In this document: positions 25,299 to 35,527 of the stretch, piece after piece
Layout: each line of letters begins with the position of its first letter
Numbering within the stretch: position 1 is the stretch's first letter
DNA from: a bacterium
GTDB lineage: Bacteria > Patescibacteriota > Minisyncoccia > Minisyncoccales > GWA2-46-15
Length of the DNA: 37,556 bases
Assembly (NCBI GenBank): GCA_030704795.1
Contig: JAUYCZ010000021.1
Location: 1 to 37,556 of the forward strand
Direction: 5' to 3'
Made by a program: the position numbers and the translations under genes
Notes under the pieces: generated by a model
Databases searched by the model: none
What the model was told of the DNA's origin: nothing
What the model saw: the letters and a program-made list of their open reading frames with translations, nothing else

Positions 25299-27332
25299 CT
25301 ATTTCCACACTCTTTTAGTTATAAGATACCAATTTTGGATGTCCTCAAATCTCTGGCTGGGGTCGGCAATCAGGCCCGCCTTGATGCCCCTGATCTCGGG
25401 GCTGGTCAGATAAGCAAAGTCGGGGCGATAGAGGAAGACCGCCGGCGCATCGGCCAAAAGAATCTCCTGGAATTTCTCCAGCTTTTCTTTTCTGACGCCC
25501 TCATCATTGGTTTGCCGGGCTTCTTCTAAAAGCTTATCCGCCTCTTTGTTTTCATAGAGAGCCAGATTGAGCCCGGGATCCTTTTTCTGAAGCGAATGCC
25601 AGAAAGGAAAGAGATCCGGCACTTGGCCCAGAACTTCGCCGAAGAGAAGGGCGTCATATTCCCGGGGTTTGAGAAAATCCGAATTTAATTGGGAAAAGCT
25701 AAAAGACCTGATTTCCACTTTGGCGCCAATCTCGGCCCACTGTTTTTTCAAGATTTCCGCCGCCTTCAAAAGAACGGGATCATCCACCGTGACCAAAGAG
25801 AATTTTAAGGCCAGAGTTTGCTGGTTCGGGCCAAAGCAGATTTTGTTCAGTTTCTGGCGCGTTAAGGGTCCGGTTTCGCCGTTGCCGCTGATTAGTCCGG
25901 CCGGGGTCAAGATATCCGCGCGGTACTTTTCCTGGAATTTAATGATGGCTTCGCGCGTTTTAGGGCCAAAGACGCCGGTGATTTCGCCGTCCGGATAGAT
26001 TCCGGGGTCCCGGGCCAGACACTTTTGCAATTCTTTGACTTCGGCTCCCTGAGAGTTTTTAGAAAGCGTACTTTTAAATTCAAAGCTCAGTTTTTTCTCA
26101 ACCGTCTTTTCCCAGACATTGGTTTGAGGATTAAGCTTAAAACCGGCTTTTTCTAGAAGATCCCTGGCTTTATTGGGGCTGAAGCGGTAAGTGGTTTGGG
26201 GTTCCTCAAAGCTGAAAAGATCTGGCAGGATCGGCGAATCCACCGCCACCCCGCTGTTCCCGAGAACCTGGTCAATGATTTCCTTTTTGTTAACGGCGTA
26301 GTTGAGGGCCAGCCGGACATTCTTTTCCGCTAAGACCAAAGCATTCTTCTGGTTGAAGAAAACGGCGAAATAGCGAGGCAGATCAAAATGATGAATGACG
26401 AAGCCGCGGTTTTCAAAGAAGAGTTGTTTTTCCGGGGCAGAAAGGACAAGGGCCTGAATTTCCCGATTTTGCGCCGCCTCAATTAAGTCTTTTTCTTCGG
26501 AAAAAAAGGCAAAGGTAATTTCCTTGATTTTAGGGAGCTCGGCGTGATAACGGGGATTAATCTCGAGGGTTAATAGTTTGATCCGGCCCGACTGGTCTTT
26601 TTCCTGAATGATTCTCGCCACTCGATAGGGGCCGGAGCCGACGGGTTTTAAGTTGAAAATGGCCAGAGGGAAGTTTTCGGCCGTGATCTCTTCCCACGTC
26701 TTTTTAGGAATGATCTTTAAGGTCAGGCTTTCCAGGAAACCGGGATAGACATTCTTTAATTTGAAACGGACGGTGAGATCGGAGACTCTTTCGGTCTCAA
26801 TGCCGAGCCAGCTGGGCCTTAAAGGACTTTTATAATCGGGGTTTTGAATGGTCTTAATGGTGAAAATGACATCATCGCTGGTCAGGGGAGAACCGTCTTG
26901 AAAGACGAGGTTTTCTTTTAAATTAATTTCCCAGGTCTGGCCGTTTTGGCTGACCTGATAACCTTTAGCCAGGTCCGGCTGGATTTGGCCGTCGACGGAA
27001 TATTTCATCAGGCCCGAAAAGATTAATTCCGTCAAATCGCGGTCGATGTCATTGGCTGGAGCAAAAATGGGGTTGATGAATCGGGGCTGGCCGATCATGC
27101 CCTCGGTGAATTCTCCTCCGGCGGCGGCTCGGACCTCGGTATGCTTAAAATAAAAGTTAACGGTCAAAAAGGCAGAAGAAACCAAACCCAAAACAAGAAA
27201 GATGAAAAAAGCCTTTTTCTCTCTGCGGCCGAGAATTTTAAAAAACTTCCGGTACTGGCCTTGTTCGGGCAAAGTTTTGAGTTTTTCGATAAGATCCCTT
27301 AATCCCAGTCGGGAGGGAAGGAAAGAAAACAT
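25299..27332 (-). CDS. Oligopeptide-type solute-binding protein with an inserted peptidoglycan-binding domain
   Basis: 677 residues. A basic N terminus and one membrane anchor (about 40-62) replace a lipoprotein signal. From about 75 the SBP_bac_5 fold of ABC-type oligopeptide receptors runs to the end (LTELIFSGLMKYSVDGQIQPDLAKGY; VGSGPYRVARI; NVRLALNYAVNKKEIIDQVL; the C-terminal lobe after LVTVDDPVLLKAAEILKKQW). Between two strands of that fold, residues about 425-498 form a peptidoglycan-binding (PG_binding_1) domain: GAEVKELQKCLAR...YPDGEITGVFGPKTREAIIKFQEKY. No permease or ATPase genes adjoin. The protein could capture peptides at the wall for an unlinked transporter, or act in wall recycling. 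It follows secG by 2 bases. Confidence 0.85.
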   Translation of the reverse strand: MFSFLPSRLGLRDLIEKLKTLPEQGQYRKFFKILGRREKKAFFIFLVLGLVSSAFLTVNFYFKHTEVRAAAGGEFTEGMIGQPRFINPIFAPANDIDRDLTELIFSGLMKYSVDGQIQPDLAKGYQVSQNGQTWEINLKENLVFQDGSPLTSDDVIFTIKTIQNPDYKSPLRPSWLGIETERVSDLTVRFKLKNVYPGFLESLTLKIIPKKTWEEITAENFPLAIFNLKPVGSGPYRVARIIQEKDQSGRIKLLTLEINPRYHAELPKIKEITFAFFSEEKDLIEAAQNREIQALVLSAPEKQLFFENRGFVIHHFDLPRYFAVFFNQKNALVLAEKNVRLALNYAVNKKEIIDQVLGNSGVAVDSPILPDLFSFEEPQTTYRFSPNKARDLLEKAGFKLNPQTNVWEKTVEKKLSFEFKSTLSKNSQGAEVKELQKCLARDPGIYPDGEITGVFGPKTREAIIKFQEKYRADILTPAGLISGNGETGPLTRQKLNKICFGPNQQTLALKFSLVTVDDPVLLKAAEILKKQWAEIGAKVEIRSFSFSQLNSDFLKPREYDALLFGEVLGQVPDLFPFWHSLQKKDPGLNLALYENKEADKLLEEARQTNDEGVRKEKLEKFQEILLADAPAVFLYRPDFAYLTSPEIRGIKAGLIADPSQRFEDIQNWYLITKRVWK

Positions 27333-27334
27333 TT

Positions 27335-27586
27335 TTAGAGGAGTAGGTTCAAGAGAGCGGTGGCAATGAAGATGAAGCCCAGAAAAATGGTAAAAAAGAA
27401 AATCTTTTTAGATATCCCCCGCAGTTTGCCCGTGCCGGTAAAGCTCTGGCCAAAGGCCGATCCCAAGGATTCGCCGCGAGGTTGGAGCAAGACCAATGAA
27501 GTTAAAAGCACGGCAATGACAATCTGAATGACCGGCAAAAAGGGCTTGATTTGAGAGAGAGCGGCCACTAAGTTTTGTAGATTCAT
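27335..27586 (-). CDS. secG: Preprotein translocase subunit SecG
   Basis: 83 residues with the SecG plan: a first membrane helix (about 18-35), the conserved loop LVLLQPRGESLGSAFGQSF, a basic stretch and a second helix (about 61-82). SecG speeds protein movement through SecYEG in the inner membrane. It lies 2 bases before the solute-binding gene, a secreted substrate, and 10 bases after the holin-like gene, so all three are read together. Confidence 0.92.
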   Translation of the reverse strand: MNLQNLVAALSQIKPFLPVIQIVIAVLLTSLVLLQPRGESLGSAFGQSFTGTGKLRGISKKIFFFTIFLGFIFIATALLNLLL

Positions 27587-27596
27587 GGTTTATCTT

Positions 27597-27944
27597 TCAT
27601 TTATCGGGCATCCACTTTGTTAGCGCAAAGATGACGAGCCAAATAATAACGGTGGTCCAGAAGAGAGGGACAATTCCCGTGATGACCAGTTCCGTAAAGG
27701 CGATATCCACCAACCAGACCAAGAGCATGTTAACGATAAAACCGAAAAGGCCCAAGGTCAGAATCTTTAAAGGCAGGGTCAGAACGTTGAGCAGGGGCCG
27801 GAGAAAGAAGTTGACGGCTCCCAAGACCGTGCCAATCAGGACAAAGGTTTTCCAATCACCGAGAACATTAACTCCCGGAACGAAACGATCGGCCAACCAG
27901 AGGCCGGCCGTACTGCCGGCAATTTGCAAGAGGAGGGACCACAT
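27597..27944 (-). CDS. Phage-holin-superfamily-IV-like 4-TM membrane protein
   Basis: 115 residues with four hydrophobic segments and the PF04020 pattern: GLWLADRFVPGVNV near the N terminus, GTVLGAVNFFLRPLLNVLTLPLKILTLGLFGFIVNMLLVW in the middle and a C-terminal helix with WLVIFAL. Proteins of this family occur widely in bacterial chromosomes, mostly without phage genes around, and their function is not known. There is no prophage context here; the neighbours are uvrC and secG. Confidence 0.85.
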   Translation of the reverse strand: MWSLLLQIAGSTAGLWLADRFVPGVNVLGDWKTFVLIGTVLGAVNFFLRPLLNVLTLPLKILTLGLFGFIVNMLLVWLVDIAFTELVITGIVPLFWTTVIIWLVIFALTKWMPDK

Positions 27945-27975
27945 TGTTTAATGATAGCAGGATTTTACTCCGAGG

Positions 27976-29178
27976 TCAAGACAAGAGCTTTTTCCTTCTC
28001 AAGTAAAAGTGGTATCTTCGGGCAAAGCGGTGGGCCTCGTCTCTCAGCTGCAAAATGAGGTTAAAGACAGGCCGGGGCAGGCTTTTGAGTAGAAGCGGTT
28101 TTTTTCTGTTTTCTAAAAATAACTCATTGTGTCGTTTCGCTAAGGCTAAAACGCTGATTGACAGACGCTGATTTAAAACGAAGATGGCGGCGTTGAGTTG
28201 AGCTTTTCCGCCGTCAATCAAGATTAGGTCAGGGTATTGCCATTCAGGGTGGTTAAATCTTCGTTGGAGAATTTCTTTAATCATCGCTACGTCGTTTGGT
28301 TTACCAGAGGTTTTTATCTTAAACTTCCGGTATTGATTCCTATCGGGCAGGCCCTTGGTAAAAACAACCATCGATCCCGTGGCTTGCTGGCCCTGGAGAT
28401 TGGAAATGTCATAGGCTTCCAGGCGAAGGATGGGTTTTTTCATCTTGAGGATTCTCTGCAATTCTTCTGAGCCGGAGAGATTTTGACGATGGGCAAAAAT
28501 CTTTTCTAGGGCCCGGATCTGATCTCGCTCCCTGGCGGCTTTTTCAAAATTTTGGATTTTGGCCGCCGCCATCATTTCTTTTTTAAGATTTTTAAGGAGC
28601 TTAGCTCCTTTGCCCCGGAGGATCGTTTTTAAGTTTTTAATATTTCTGCGGTATTCTTTTGAATTAGGGTTTGGTCCCGGGCAAAGACCGAGATGGCAAT
28701 CCGGACAGAGATTTTTGGGATGAGTCTTTTTGGCGTAGTGAGGAAAGACTTGACGCAAGAGCCTCAGGGTGATTTTAAGGGCTCGGCTGTCAACAAAAGG
28801 TCCCAGATAATCCACCTCCGGCTTGGTTTGGTGGGTCAGGAGAACTCGAGGCAGTTTTTCTCTGGTTAAGCCGACAAAAAAATAGTTCTTGTCGTCTTTC
28901 CAAACAACGTTGTATTTCGGCTGGTATTTTTTAATGAGGCTGGCTTCGAGGATCAAGGCTTCGATTTCTGAAGCGGTGGATTTAGAACCAACTCTTTTAA
29001 CCTGGCCAATGAAGAAACCGTCTCGCCAATTTCGTTGCTGAAAGTGGCTTTTAACTCTCTCTCTGAGGTTGAGAGCTTTGCCGATATAGAGGGGGCGAGA
29101 CTTTTTGTCGTCAAAGCGATAAACGCCGGGCCCCAGCGGCAGATCCCCGACCCTCTTTTTGGGTAAGAAGGAAAACAT
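27976..29178 (-). CDS. uvrC: UvrC-like excinuclease subunit lacking the C-terminal HhH domain
   Basis: 400 residues against about 600 for classical UvrC. The GIY-YIG nuclease is complete (GPGVYRF at 16-22, RPLYIGK at 28-34, N-terminal 3' incision). A cysteine cluster (CPDCHLGLCPG) and the UVR segment LKKEMMAAAKIQNFEKAARERDQI follow. The RNase H-like domain for the 5' cut is represented by YDISNLQGQQATGSMVVF and PDLILIDGGKAQL, and the DEAHRFARRYHFYLRR tail. The reading frame then stops; no tandem helix-hairpin-helix domain is present, and only 32 bases separate it from the next gene, so this is a natural short form rather than a frameshift. A 17-base palindrome (28594-28610) lies in frame before the UVR segment. 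Confidence 0.9.
   Translation of the reverse strand: MFSFLPKKRVGDLPLGPGVYRFDDKKSRPLYIGKALNLRERVKSHFQQRNWRDGFFIGQVKRVGSKSTASEIEALILEASLIKKYQPKYNVVWKDDKNYFFVGLTREKLPRVLLTHQTKPEVDYLGPFVDSRALKITLRLLRQVFPHYAKKTHPKNLCPDCHLGLCPGPNPNSKEYRRNIKNLKTILRGKGAKLLKNLKKEMMAAAKIQNFEKAARERDQIRALEKIFAHRQNLSGSEELQRILKMKKPILRLEAYDISNLQGQQATGSMVVFTKGLPDRNQYRKFKIKTSGKPNDVAMIKEILQRRFNHPEWQYPDLILIDGGKAQLNAAIFVLNQRLSISVLALAKRHNELFLENRKKPLLLKSLPRPVFNLILQLRDEAHRFARRYHFYLRRKKLLS
28594..28610. repeat. In-frame palindrome in uvrC
   Basis: AAGGAGCT, single T, AGCTCCTT. The same arms occur as an extended palindrome at 37448-37468 just before tRNA-Ser. Confidence 0.7.
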
Positions 29179-29181
29179 GTT

Positions 29182-30222
29182 TCACTCTACCAGTTCGGGC
29201 TGGAAAAATTCATTCATTTTTATTTCTTTGGTGATGACTTTTTTTATCTTTTTGTTCTCAATAGTAATTTCTACAATTTCTCCTTGTGTCGTTTCTTTTG
29301 AGAAGCCCTGATCAAAGACGAAATTGCCCAGGCCGTAGAAAATGTAGCCCGAACGATATTCTTCTGATTCTTGGATGACGTGACTGTGATGATTAACGAC
29401 GATGTCGGCGCCGGCGTCAATGAAAGCCCGCGAAAAAGTGGTCTGAGAAAGAGTCGGTTCTCTGGTATATTCCTGGCCGGCGTGAAGAGAGACAATGACG
29501 ACGTCGGCCAGCTCCCGGGCCAGGGTCAGGTCGGCTTTAATTCTTTCGAGATTGTTTTCCGAAACTCGGGCAATACCGATGTCCTCGCCTTGGGCCTGCC
29601 AAGCAGAGGGGGCTTGGTCGGTGTAGGCAAAAAAAGCTATCCTAGTCCCTTTGGTGGTTTTAATAGCGGGGGCAAAGGCCTGGGCTTCTTGCCCCGCTCC
29701 GATCGGAGCCAGGCCGGCGTCAATCAAGCGATCCAGGCTGTCTTTAAGGGCGGCTTGAGTGTAATCCAGGGCGTGATTATTAGCCAGGGAAAGAACGTCA
29801 AAACCGGCAAACTTTAAACCCTCAATCGCTTTGGGGTCGGCGCGGAAGGAATAAATACTGCCCACTTTCGTGCCCCGGTCAGAAATCTGGCTTTCCAGGT
29901 TGCCGAAGACCAGGTCCGCCTTTTTCATTTCGTCCACCATCTTTAAAAAAGGAAATTTAAAATCACCCTGACCCTCCTTTTCAATCATATATTTAACCCC
30001 GCGGTCGAGCATGATGTCGCCGGCTAAAAAGAGTTTGACTGATTTTTCCGCCGGGCTTGGTTCGGGAACCGTAGTCTTAATCTCAATGGTCATTGTCCTT
30101 AAGAAGAAAAAAGTCAGAGCCAGAACCAAGACGCTCAAGGAAACACCCGAAACTATTTTAAGAACCTTGCCTCCGGCAAGAACCTTGTTTTTCGCTCTGC
30201 TCAAAATTATCAATTTGGTCAT
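29182..30222 (-). CDS. CapA-family (PGA_cap) metallophosphoesterase-like protein
   Basis: 346 residues with an N-terminal membrane anchor (about 22-43) and an outward catalytic domain. Motifs of the PgsA/CapA family (PF09587) appear in order: LAGDIMLDRG, VFGNLESQIS, LSLANNHALDY, VSLHAGQEYTREPT, VNHHSHVIQ and YGLGNFVFDQ. Family members such as B. subtilis CapA take part in poly-gamma-glutamate formation, but most bacterial homologues have no known substrate; a surface phosphoesterase is the safe description. It is the first gene of the long minus-strand run; its stop is 3 bases before uvrC. A promoter ends 12 bases before the ATG. Confidence 0.85.
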   Translation of the reverse strand: MTKLIILSRAKNKVLAGGKVLKIVSGVSLSVLVLALTFFFLRTMTIEIKTTVPEPSPAEKSVKLFLAGDIMLDRGVKYMIEKEGQGDFKFPFLKMVDEMKKADLVFGNLESQISDRGTKVGSIYSFRADPKAIEGLKFAGFDVLSLANNHALDYTQAALKDSLDRLIDAGLAPIGAGQEAQAFAPAIKTTKGTRIAFFAYTDQAPSAWQAQGEDIGIARVSENNLERIKADLTLARELADVVIVSLHAGQEYTREPTLSQTTFSRAFIDAGADIVVNHHSHVIQESEEYRSGYIFYGLGNFVFDQGFSKETTQGEIVEITIENKKIKKVITKEIKMNEFFQPELVE

Positions 30223-30234
30223 GGTTCTTCTTTG

Positions 30235-30263
30235 ATATTACCAGAGATTGAAATCTTTCTGAA
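30235..30263 (-). promoter_or_regulatory. Promoter of the capA-like-uvrC-secG run, short leader
   Basis: On the minus strand: TTCAGA (30263-30258), 17-base spacer, TAATAT (30240-30235). Expected start near 30228, about five bases before the ATG at 30222. Four of six matches per box. Confidence 0.45.
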
Positions 30264-30290
30264 ATTATGCTAGCATACTTGATTGCCATG

Positions 30291-30439
30291 CCCCGTAGGA
30301 AATCCTGGGGGTTTTCGTTGAATGGCAAGAGAGTAAAATATTTTCATCTAAAACCCCTTGATAGCTTCTAAACAATAGCTTGATGGTAATTTTTAAAAAT
30401 AATAAAATAATCACGGAAAATATTTAATTTCCTACGGGG
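30291..30439. repeat. Inverted repeat element, CCCCGTAGGAA family, copy 2
   Basis: Perfect 13-base arms: CCCCGTAGGAAAT at 30291-30303 and ATTTCCTACGGGG at 30427-30439. The right arm ends at the base before the uvrA ATG. The interior is unlike that of copy 1 and holds GGGGTTTT and AAAACCCC as a second inverted pair. It fills the divergent gap between the capA-like gene and uvrA. Confidence 0.75.
30380..30408 (+). promoter_or_regulatory. uvrA promoter
   Basis: TTGATG (30380-30385), 17-base spacer, TAAAAT (30403-30408), inside inverted repeat copy 2. Expected leader about 25 bases, with the right repeat arm directly before ATG 30440. Confidence 0.55.
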
Positions 30440-33253
30440 ATGTCGGAAAATTATATTAAAATCCGGGGAGCGAGAGTCCATAACTTACAGAATATCGACG
30501 TTGATATTCCCAAAAACAAATTGGTCGTCATCACCGGTTTATCCGGCTCGGGGAAATCTTCTTTAGCCTTTGACACTCTTTATGCCGAAGGTCAAAGAAG
30601 ATATCTCGAAAGTCTTTCGGCTTACGCCCGGCAGTTTTTGGGCGTCATGCAGAAACCGGACGCGGACAAGATCGAGGGCATTTCTCCTTCCATCGCCATT
30701 GATCAGAGAAAAGCCAGTCACAATCCCCGGTCCACCGTCGGCACGATCACCGAAATCCATGATTATTTAAGGCTTCTCTTTGCCCGCGTAGGCTTGCCGC
30801 ACTGTCCCCAATGCGGCCGATTGGTCAGTCGCCAGACGATTGACCAGATTGCCTCACAGATCCGGCAGCTGCCTTCCCAGAGCGAAATCATTATTCTGGG
30901 ACCGGTCATCCGGGGCAAAAAAGGAGAACACCTCGGGGTCTTAGAGGAAATCAAGAAGGCGGGTTTCCTGCGCGTCCGGATTGACGGCATTGTTTTTCGC
31001 ATTGAAGAGGCTTTGGAGAAAACTTTGGACCGGCAGAAAAAACATCATCTCGAAGTCGTCATTGACCGCCTGGTCATTGATAAAGAGTTGGATAAATCGA
31101 GATTGGTTGACTCCTTGGAAACGGCCCTAAAACTGGGCAAAGGCATCGTGATGGTGAACGATTTGATCTTTTCGGAACATTTCGCCTGCGAAGAGTGCGG
31201 CATTTCTTTGCCCGAATTAGAGCCACGTCTCTTTTCTTTTAACTCGCCCTACGGGGCGTGTCCGGCTTGCCAAGGGTTGGGGCGGAAACTGGAAGTTGAC
31301 CCGAAATTAGTCCTGCCTAACCCGAATCTGACTTTGGGCGAAGGCGCCATTTTTCCCTGGGCTCATGCTTCGCACAAGACGGGCCGCCAGGGATTCTTTT
31401 GGTTTAGGTTGCAGAACCTTTCCGAGAAATACCAGATTCCTCTGGATGTGCCGGTCAAAGAACTTTCTGAAAACGATCTCCAGCAGATTCTTTACGGGGA
31501 CAGCCAGATCGAAGGCGTTATTCCCTGGCTGGGGAGAAGATACCACGAGACGGATTCAGATTACGCCCGGGCCGAAATTGAACAGTACATGGTGGAAAGA
31601 ATCTGTGAGGCGTGCCGCGGCCAAAGATTAAAACCCGAGGCCTTGGCCGTGACGGTGGCGAAAAAGTCTCTGGCGGATCTGGCGGAGATGCCCATTATTC
31701 AATTGCAGAAATTCTTTAAAGATCTGGGCGCTTCGACCAAGCCCGCCTCAAGACTCAAGGTGAGTGAGTTGAGAATTGCCCAGCCAATTATTAAAGAAAT
31801 TCTCAGCCGGCTGCAGTTTTTAATTGACGTGGGGCTGGATTACCTTTCTTTGAACCGTCAGGCTTCGACCTTGGCCGGGGGAGAGGAGCAGCGCATTCGC
31901 CTGGCCACTCAGCTGGGTTCTCAGTTGACCGGTGTTTTGTACATCCTGGACGAACCCTCGGTGGGCTTGCATTCCCGGGATCAGGGCCGGTTGATTGAAA
32001 GCCTCAAAAAATTGCGCGACCTGGGCAATAGCGTCATCGTCGTTGAGCACGATGCCCAGACGATTCGGGCCTCAGACTGGGTCATTGATATTGGCCCGGG
32101 CGCGGGCAAACACGGCGGCCGGGTTGTTTTTACGGGTACGCCCCGGCAGTTATTAAAAGCGCCGACCTTAACCGGAGATTATTTAGCCGGACGAAGAAAG
32201 GTTGAGGTCGGGAGTAAGGTTAAGGCTTTAGATAAGCAAAACTATTTGACGATAAAGGCTGCCCAAGAACACAATCTGAAAAAGATTGATGTTCAGATTC
32301 CTTTGGGCCGGTTCGTCTGCGTCACGGGCGTTTCCGGTTCGGGCAAATCTTCTTTGGTCAATGATGTTTTGGCCAAAGCCTGCTTGAAGAAGTTTTACCG
32401 GGCCAAAGAAGAGCCGGGCCGGCACGAAACCATTTTGGGTTCGGAGAATCTGAATAAGGTCGTTTTGGTTGATCAATTGCCGATTGGCCGGACGCCCCGG
32501 TCAAACCCGGCCACTTATACCGGCGCCTTTGCCTATATCCGTGACCTCTTTACCAAGACGCGCGAGGCCAGAGTGAGGGGTTATCGGCCCGGCCGTTTCA
32601 GCTTCAACGTCAAGGGCGGCCGCTGCGAAGCCTGCGAGGGCCAGGGCGAAATCAAGATTGAAATGTATTTTCTGCCCGATCTCTATCAGGAATGCCAGGA
32701 ATGCCACGGCCAGAGATTCAACCAGGAAACTTTGTCGATTGAATACACGCCCATAGGCCAGGCCAAGGGCAAAAACATTGCCCAGGTTTTGGAGATGACG
32801 ATCGAAGAAACCCTGCCGTTTTTTAAAAACATTCCGGGGCTTTGGCAAAAACTTCAGACCTTAAATGACGTTGGCCTGAGCTATCTCGAACTGGGACAAC
32901 CGGCTATTTCCCTATCCGGGGGAGAAGCCCAGCGCGTCAAGTTAGCCACGGAACTCTCTCGGCGAGACACGGGTAAAACCCTTTACATCCTCGACGAACC
33001 CACCACCGGCCTGCATTTTGAAGATGTCCGGAAACTGGTTGAAGTTTTGCGCCGCTTGGTGGATAAAGGGAACACCGTTCTGGTCGTCGAACACAATTTA
33101 GAATTAATTAAAAACTCAGACTGGATTATTGATCTGGGTCCGGAAGGCGGAGAAAAGGGCGGCCGAATTGTTGCTCAAGGCCCGCCCCAGGAAATCTCCA
33201 AGAGCAAAACCGGCTATACCGGTCGGTATCTCAAATTGTCGCTGGCAAAGTAA
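30440..33253 (+). CDS. uvrA: Excinuclease ABC subunit UvrA
   Basis: 937 residues with two ABC ATPase modules. The first Walker A GLSGSGKS is at 33-40, and the first module contains zinc motifs (CPQCG, and CEECG...CPACQG). ABC signature LAGGEEQRI and Walker [13 protein letters not shown] follow. The second Walker [10 protein letters not shown] is near 631, with a zinc module [10 protein letters not shown]...CQECHG, then LSGGEAQRV and [16 protein letters not shown]. UvrA scans DNA for damage and hands over to UvrB; UvrC is encoded nearby, divergent; UvrB is elsewhere. Length matches the family. Confidence 0.97.
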   Translation: MSENYIKIRGARVHNLQNIDVDIPKNKLVVITGLSGSGKSSLAFDTLYAEGQRRYLESLSAYARQFLGVMQKPDADKIEGISPSIAIDQRKASHNPRSTVGTITEIHDYLRLLFARVGLPHCPQCGRLVSRQTIDQIASQIRQLPSQSEIIILGPVIRGKKGEHLGVLEEIKKAGFLRVRIDGIVFRIEEALEKTLDRQKKHHLEVVIDRLVIDKELDKSRLVDSLETALKLGKGIVMVNDLIFSEHFACEECGISLPELEPRLFSFNSPYGACPACQGLGRKLEVDPKLVLPNPNLTLGEGAIFPWAHASHKTGRQGFFWFRLQNLSEKYQIPLDVPVKELSENDLQQILYGDSQIEGVIPWLGRRYHETDSDYARAEIEQYMVERICEACRGQRLKPEALAVTVAKKSLADLAEMPIIQLQKFFKDLGASTKPASRLKVSELRIAQPIIKEILSRLQFLIDVGLDYLSLNRQASTLAGGEEQRIRLATQLGSQLTGVLYILDEPSVGLHSRDQGRLIESLKKLRDLGNSVIVVEHDAQTIRASDWVIDIGPGAGKHGGRVVFTGTPRQLLKAPTLTGDYLAGRRKVEVGSKVKALDKQNYLTIKAAQEHNLKKIDVQIPLGRFVCVTGVSGSGKSSLVNDVLAKACLKKFYRAKEEPGRHETILGSENLNKVVLVDQLPIGRTPRSNPATYTGAFAYIRDLFTKTREARVRGYRPGRFSFNVKGGRCEACEGQGEIKIEMYFLPDLYQECQECHGQRFNQETLSIEYTPIGQAKGKNIAQVLEMTIEETLPFFKNIPGLWQKLQTLNDVGLSYLELGQPAISLSGGEAQRVKLATELSRRDTGKTLYILDEPTTGLHFEDVRKLVEVLRRLVDKGNTVLVVEHNLELIKNSDWIIDLGPEGGEKGGRIVAQGPPQEISKSKTGYTGRYLKLSLAK

Positions 33254-33277
33254 TTGGCCCCTTGCCCCGTACAGGGC

Positions 33278-33306
33278 TTGACAGAGAGCCAGGGCTTGCC
33301 TAGAAT
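33278..33306 (+). promoter_or_regulatory. groESL promoter
   Basis: Perfect TTGACA (33278-33283), 17-base spacer, TAGAAT (33301-33306); one of the best promoters in the window. Expected start near 33313, just before the CIRCE-like element. Confidence 0.85.
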
Positions 33307-33319
33307 CTAAATGACTCCA

Positions 33320-33346
33320 TTAGCAGTCAATCCGTTTAATTGCTAA
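33320..33346 (+). promoter_or_regulatory. CIRCE-like operator (HrcA site)
   Basis: TTAGCAGTC, nine-base spacer, AATTGCTAA. The canonical CIRCE is TTAGCACTC-N9-GAGTGCTAA; here the left arm matches 8 of 9 and the right arm 7 of 9, with the exact 9-9-9 spacing, just downstream of the transcription start. It indicates repression of groESL by HrcA, whose gene is not in the window. Confidence 0.8.
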
Positions 33347-33357
33347 CCACACATATT

Positions 33358-35318
<1,961 letters not shown>

Positions 35319-35347
35319 AAGCAATAAATAATAAGCAATAGCTGGGG

Positions 35348-35374
35348 AGCGGCGGAGAACAGTTCTCCGCCGCT
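35348..35374 (+). terminator. Strong hairpin after groEL, probable terminator
   Basis: Thirteen-base perfect arms, AGCGGCGGAGAAC and its complement, around a single A. The following sequence (TCGATTTGCC) has only a short T run, so termination strength is uncertain; it may instead guard the mRNA 3' end. Confidence 0.6.
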
Positions 35375-35379
35375 TCGAT

Positions 35380-35407
35380 TTGCCAAGCCGGCAGTTTTTG
35401 CTAGAAT
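35380..35407 (+). promoter_or_regulatory. lemA promoter
   Basis: TTGCCA (35380-35385), 16-base spacer, TAGAAT (35402-35407). Predicts a leader of about 114 bases that contains the two tandem palindromes and a further inverted repeat. Confidence 0.55.
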
Positions 35408-35416
35408 AAAGAAACT

Positions 35417-35471
35417 TTAGCCTCGCTAGGGCGAGGTAAGCAAATCTTAGCCCCGCTACTAGCGGGGTAAG
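35417..35471. repeat. Two tandem palindromic units in the lemA leader
   Basis: Unit 1 (35417-35440) and unit 2 (35447-35471) share the frame TTAG...TAAG and are six bases apart. Unit 1 has arms CCTCGC/GCGAGG; unit 2 has CCCCGCTA/TAGCGGGG around one C. They look like diverged copies of one element. Confidence 0.7.
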
Positions 35472-35497
35472 AAAAGTCGATTTAAAAATATTAATTA

Positions 35498-35520
35498 ATT
35501 ATTTGGGTATACCAAATAAT
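35498..35520. repeat. Inverted repeat just before lemA
   Basis: ATTATTTGG and its perfect complement CCAAATAAT around GTATA, ending seven bases before ATG 35528. Candidate operator or a translation-controlling hairpin. Confidence 0.55.
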
Positions 35521-35527
35521 CAAGAAA

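Noticed and set aside
27945-27975. A frameshift separating uvrC from a lost HhH domain
   Set aside because: Only about 30 bases lie between uvrC and the next gene, with no coding remnant.
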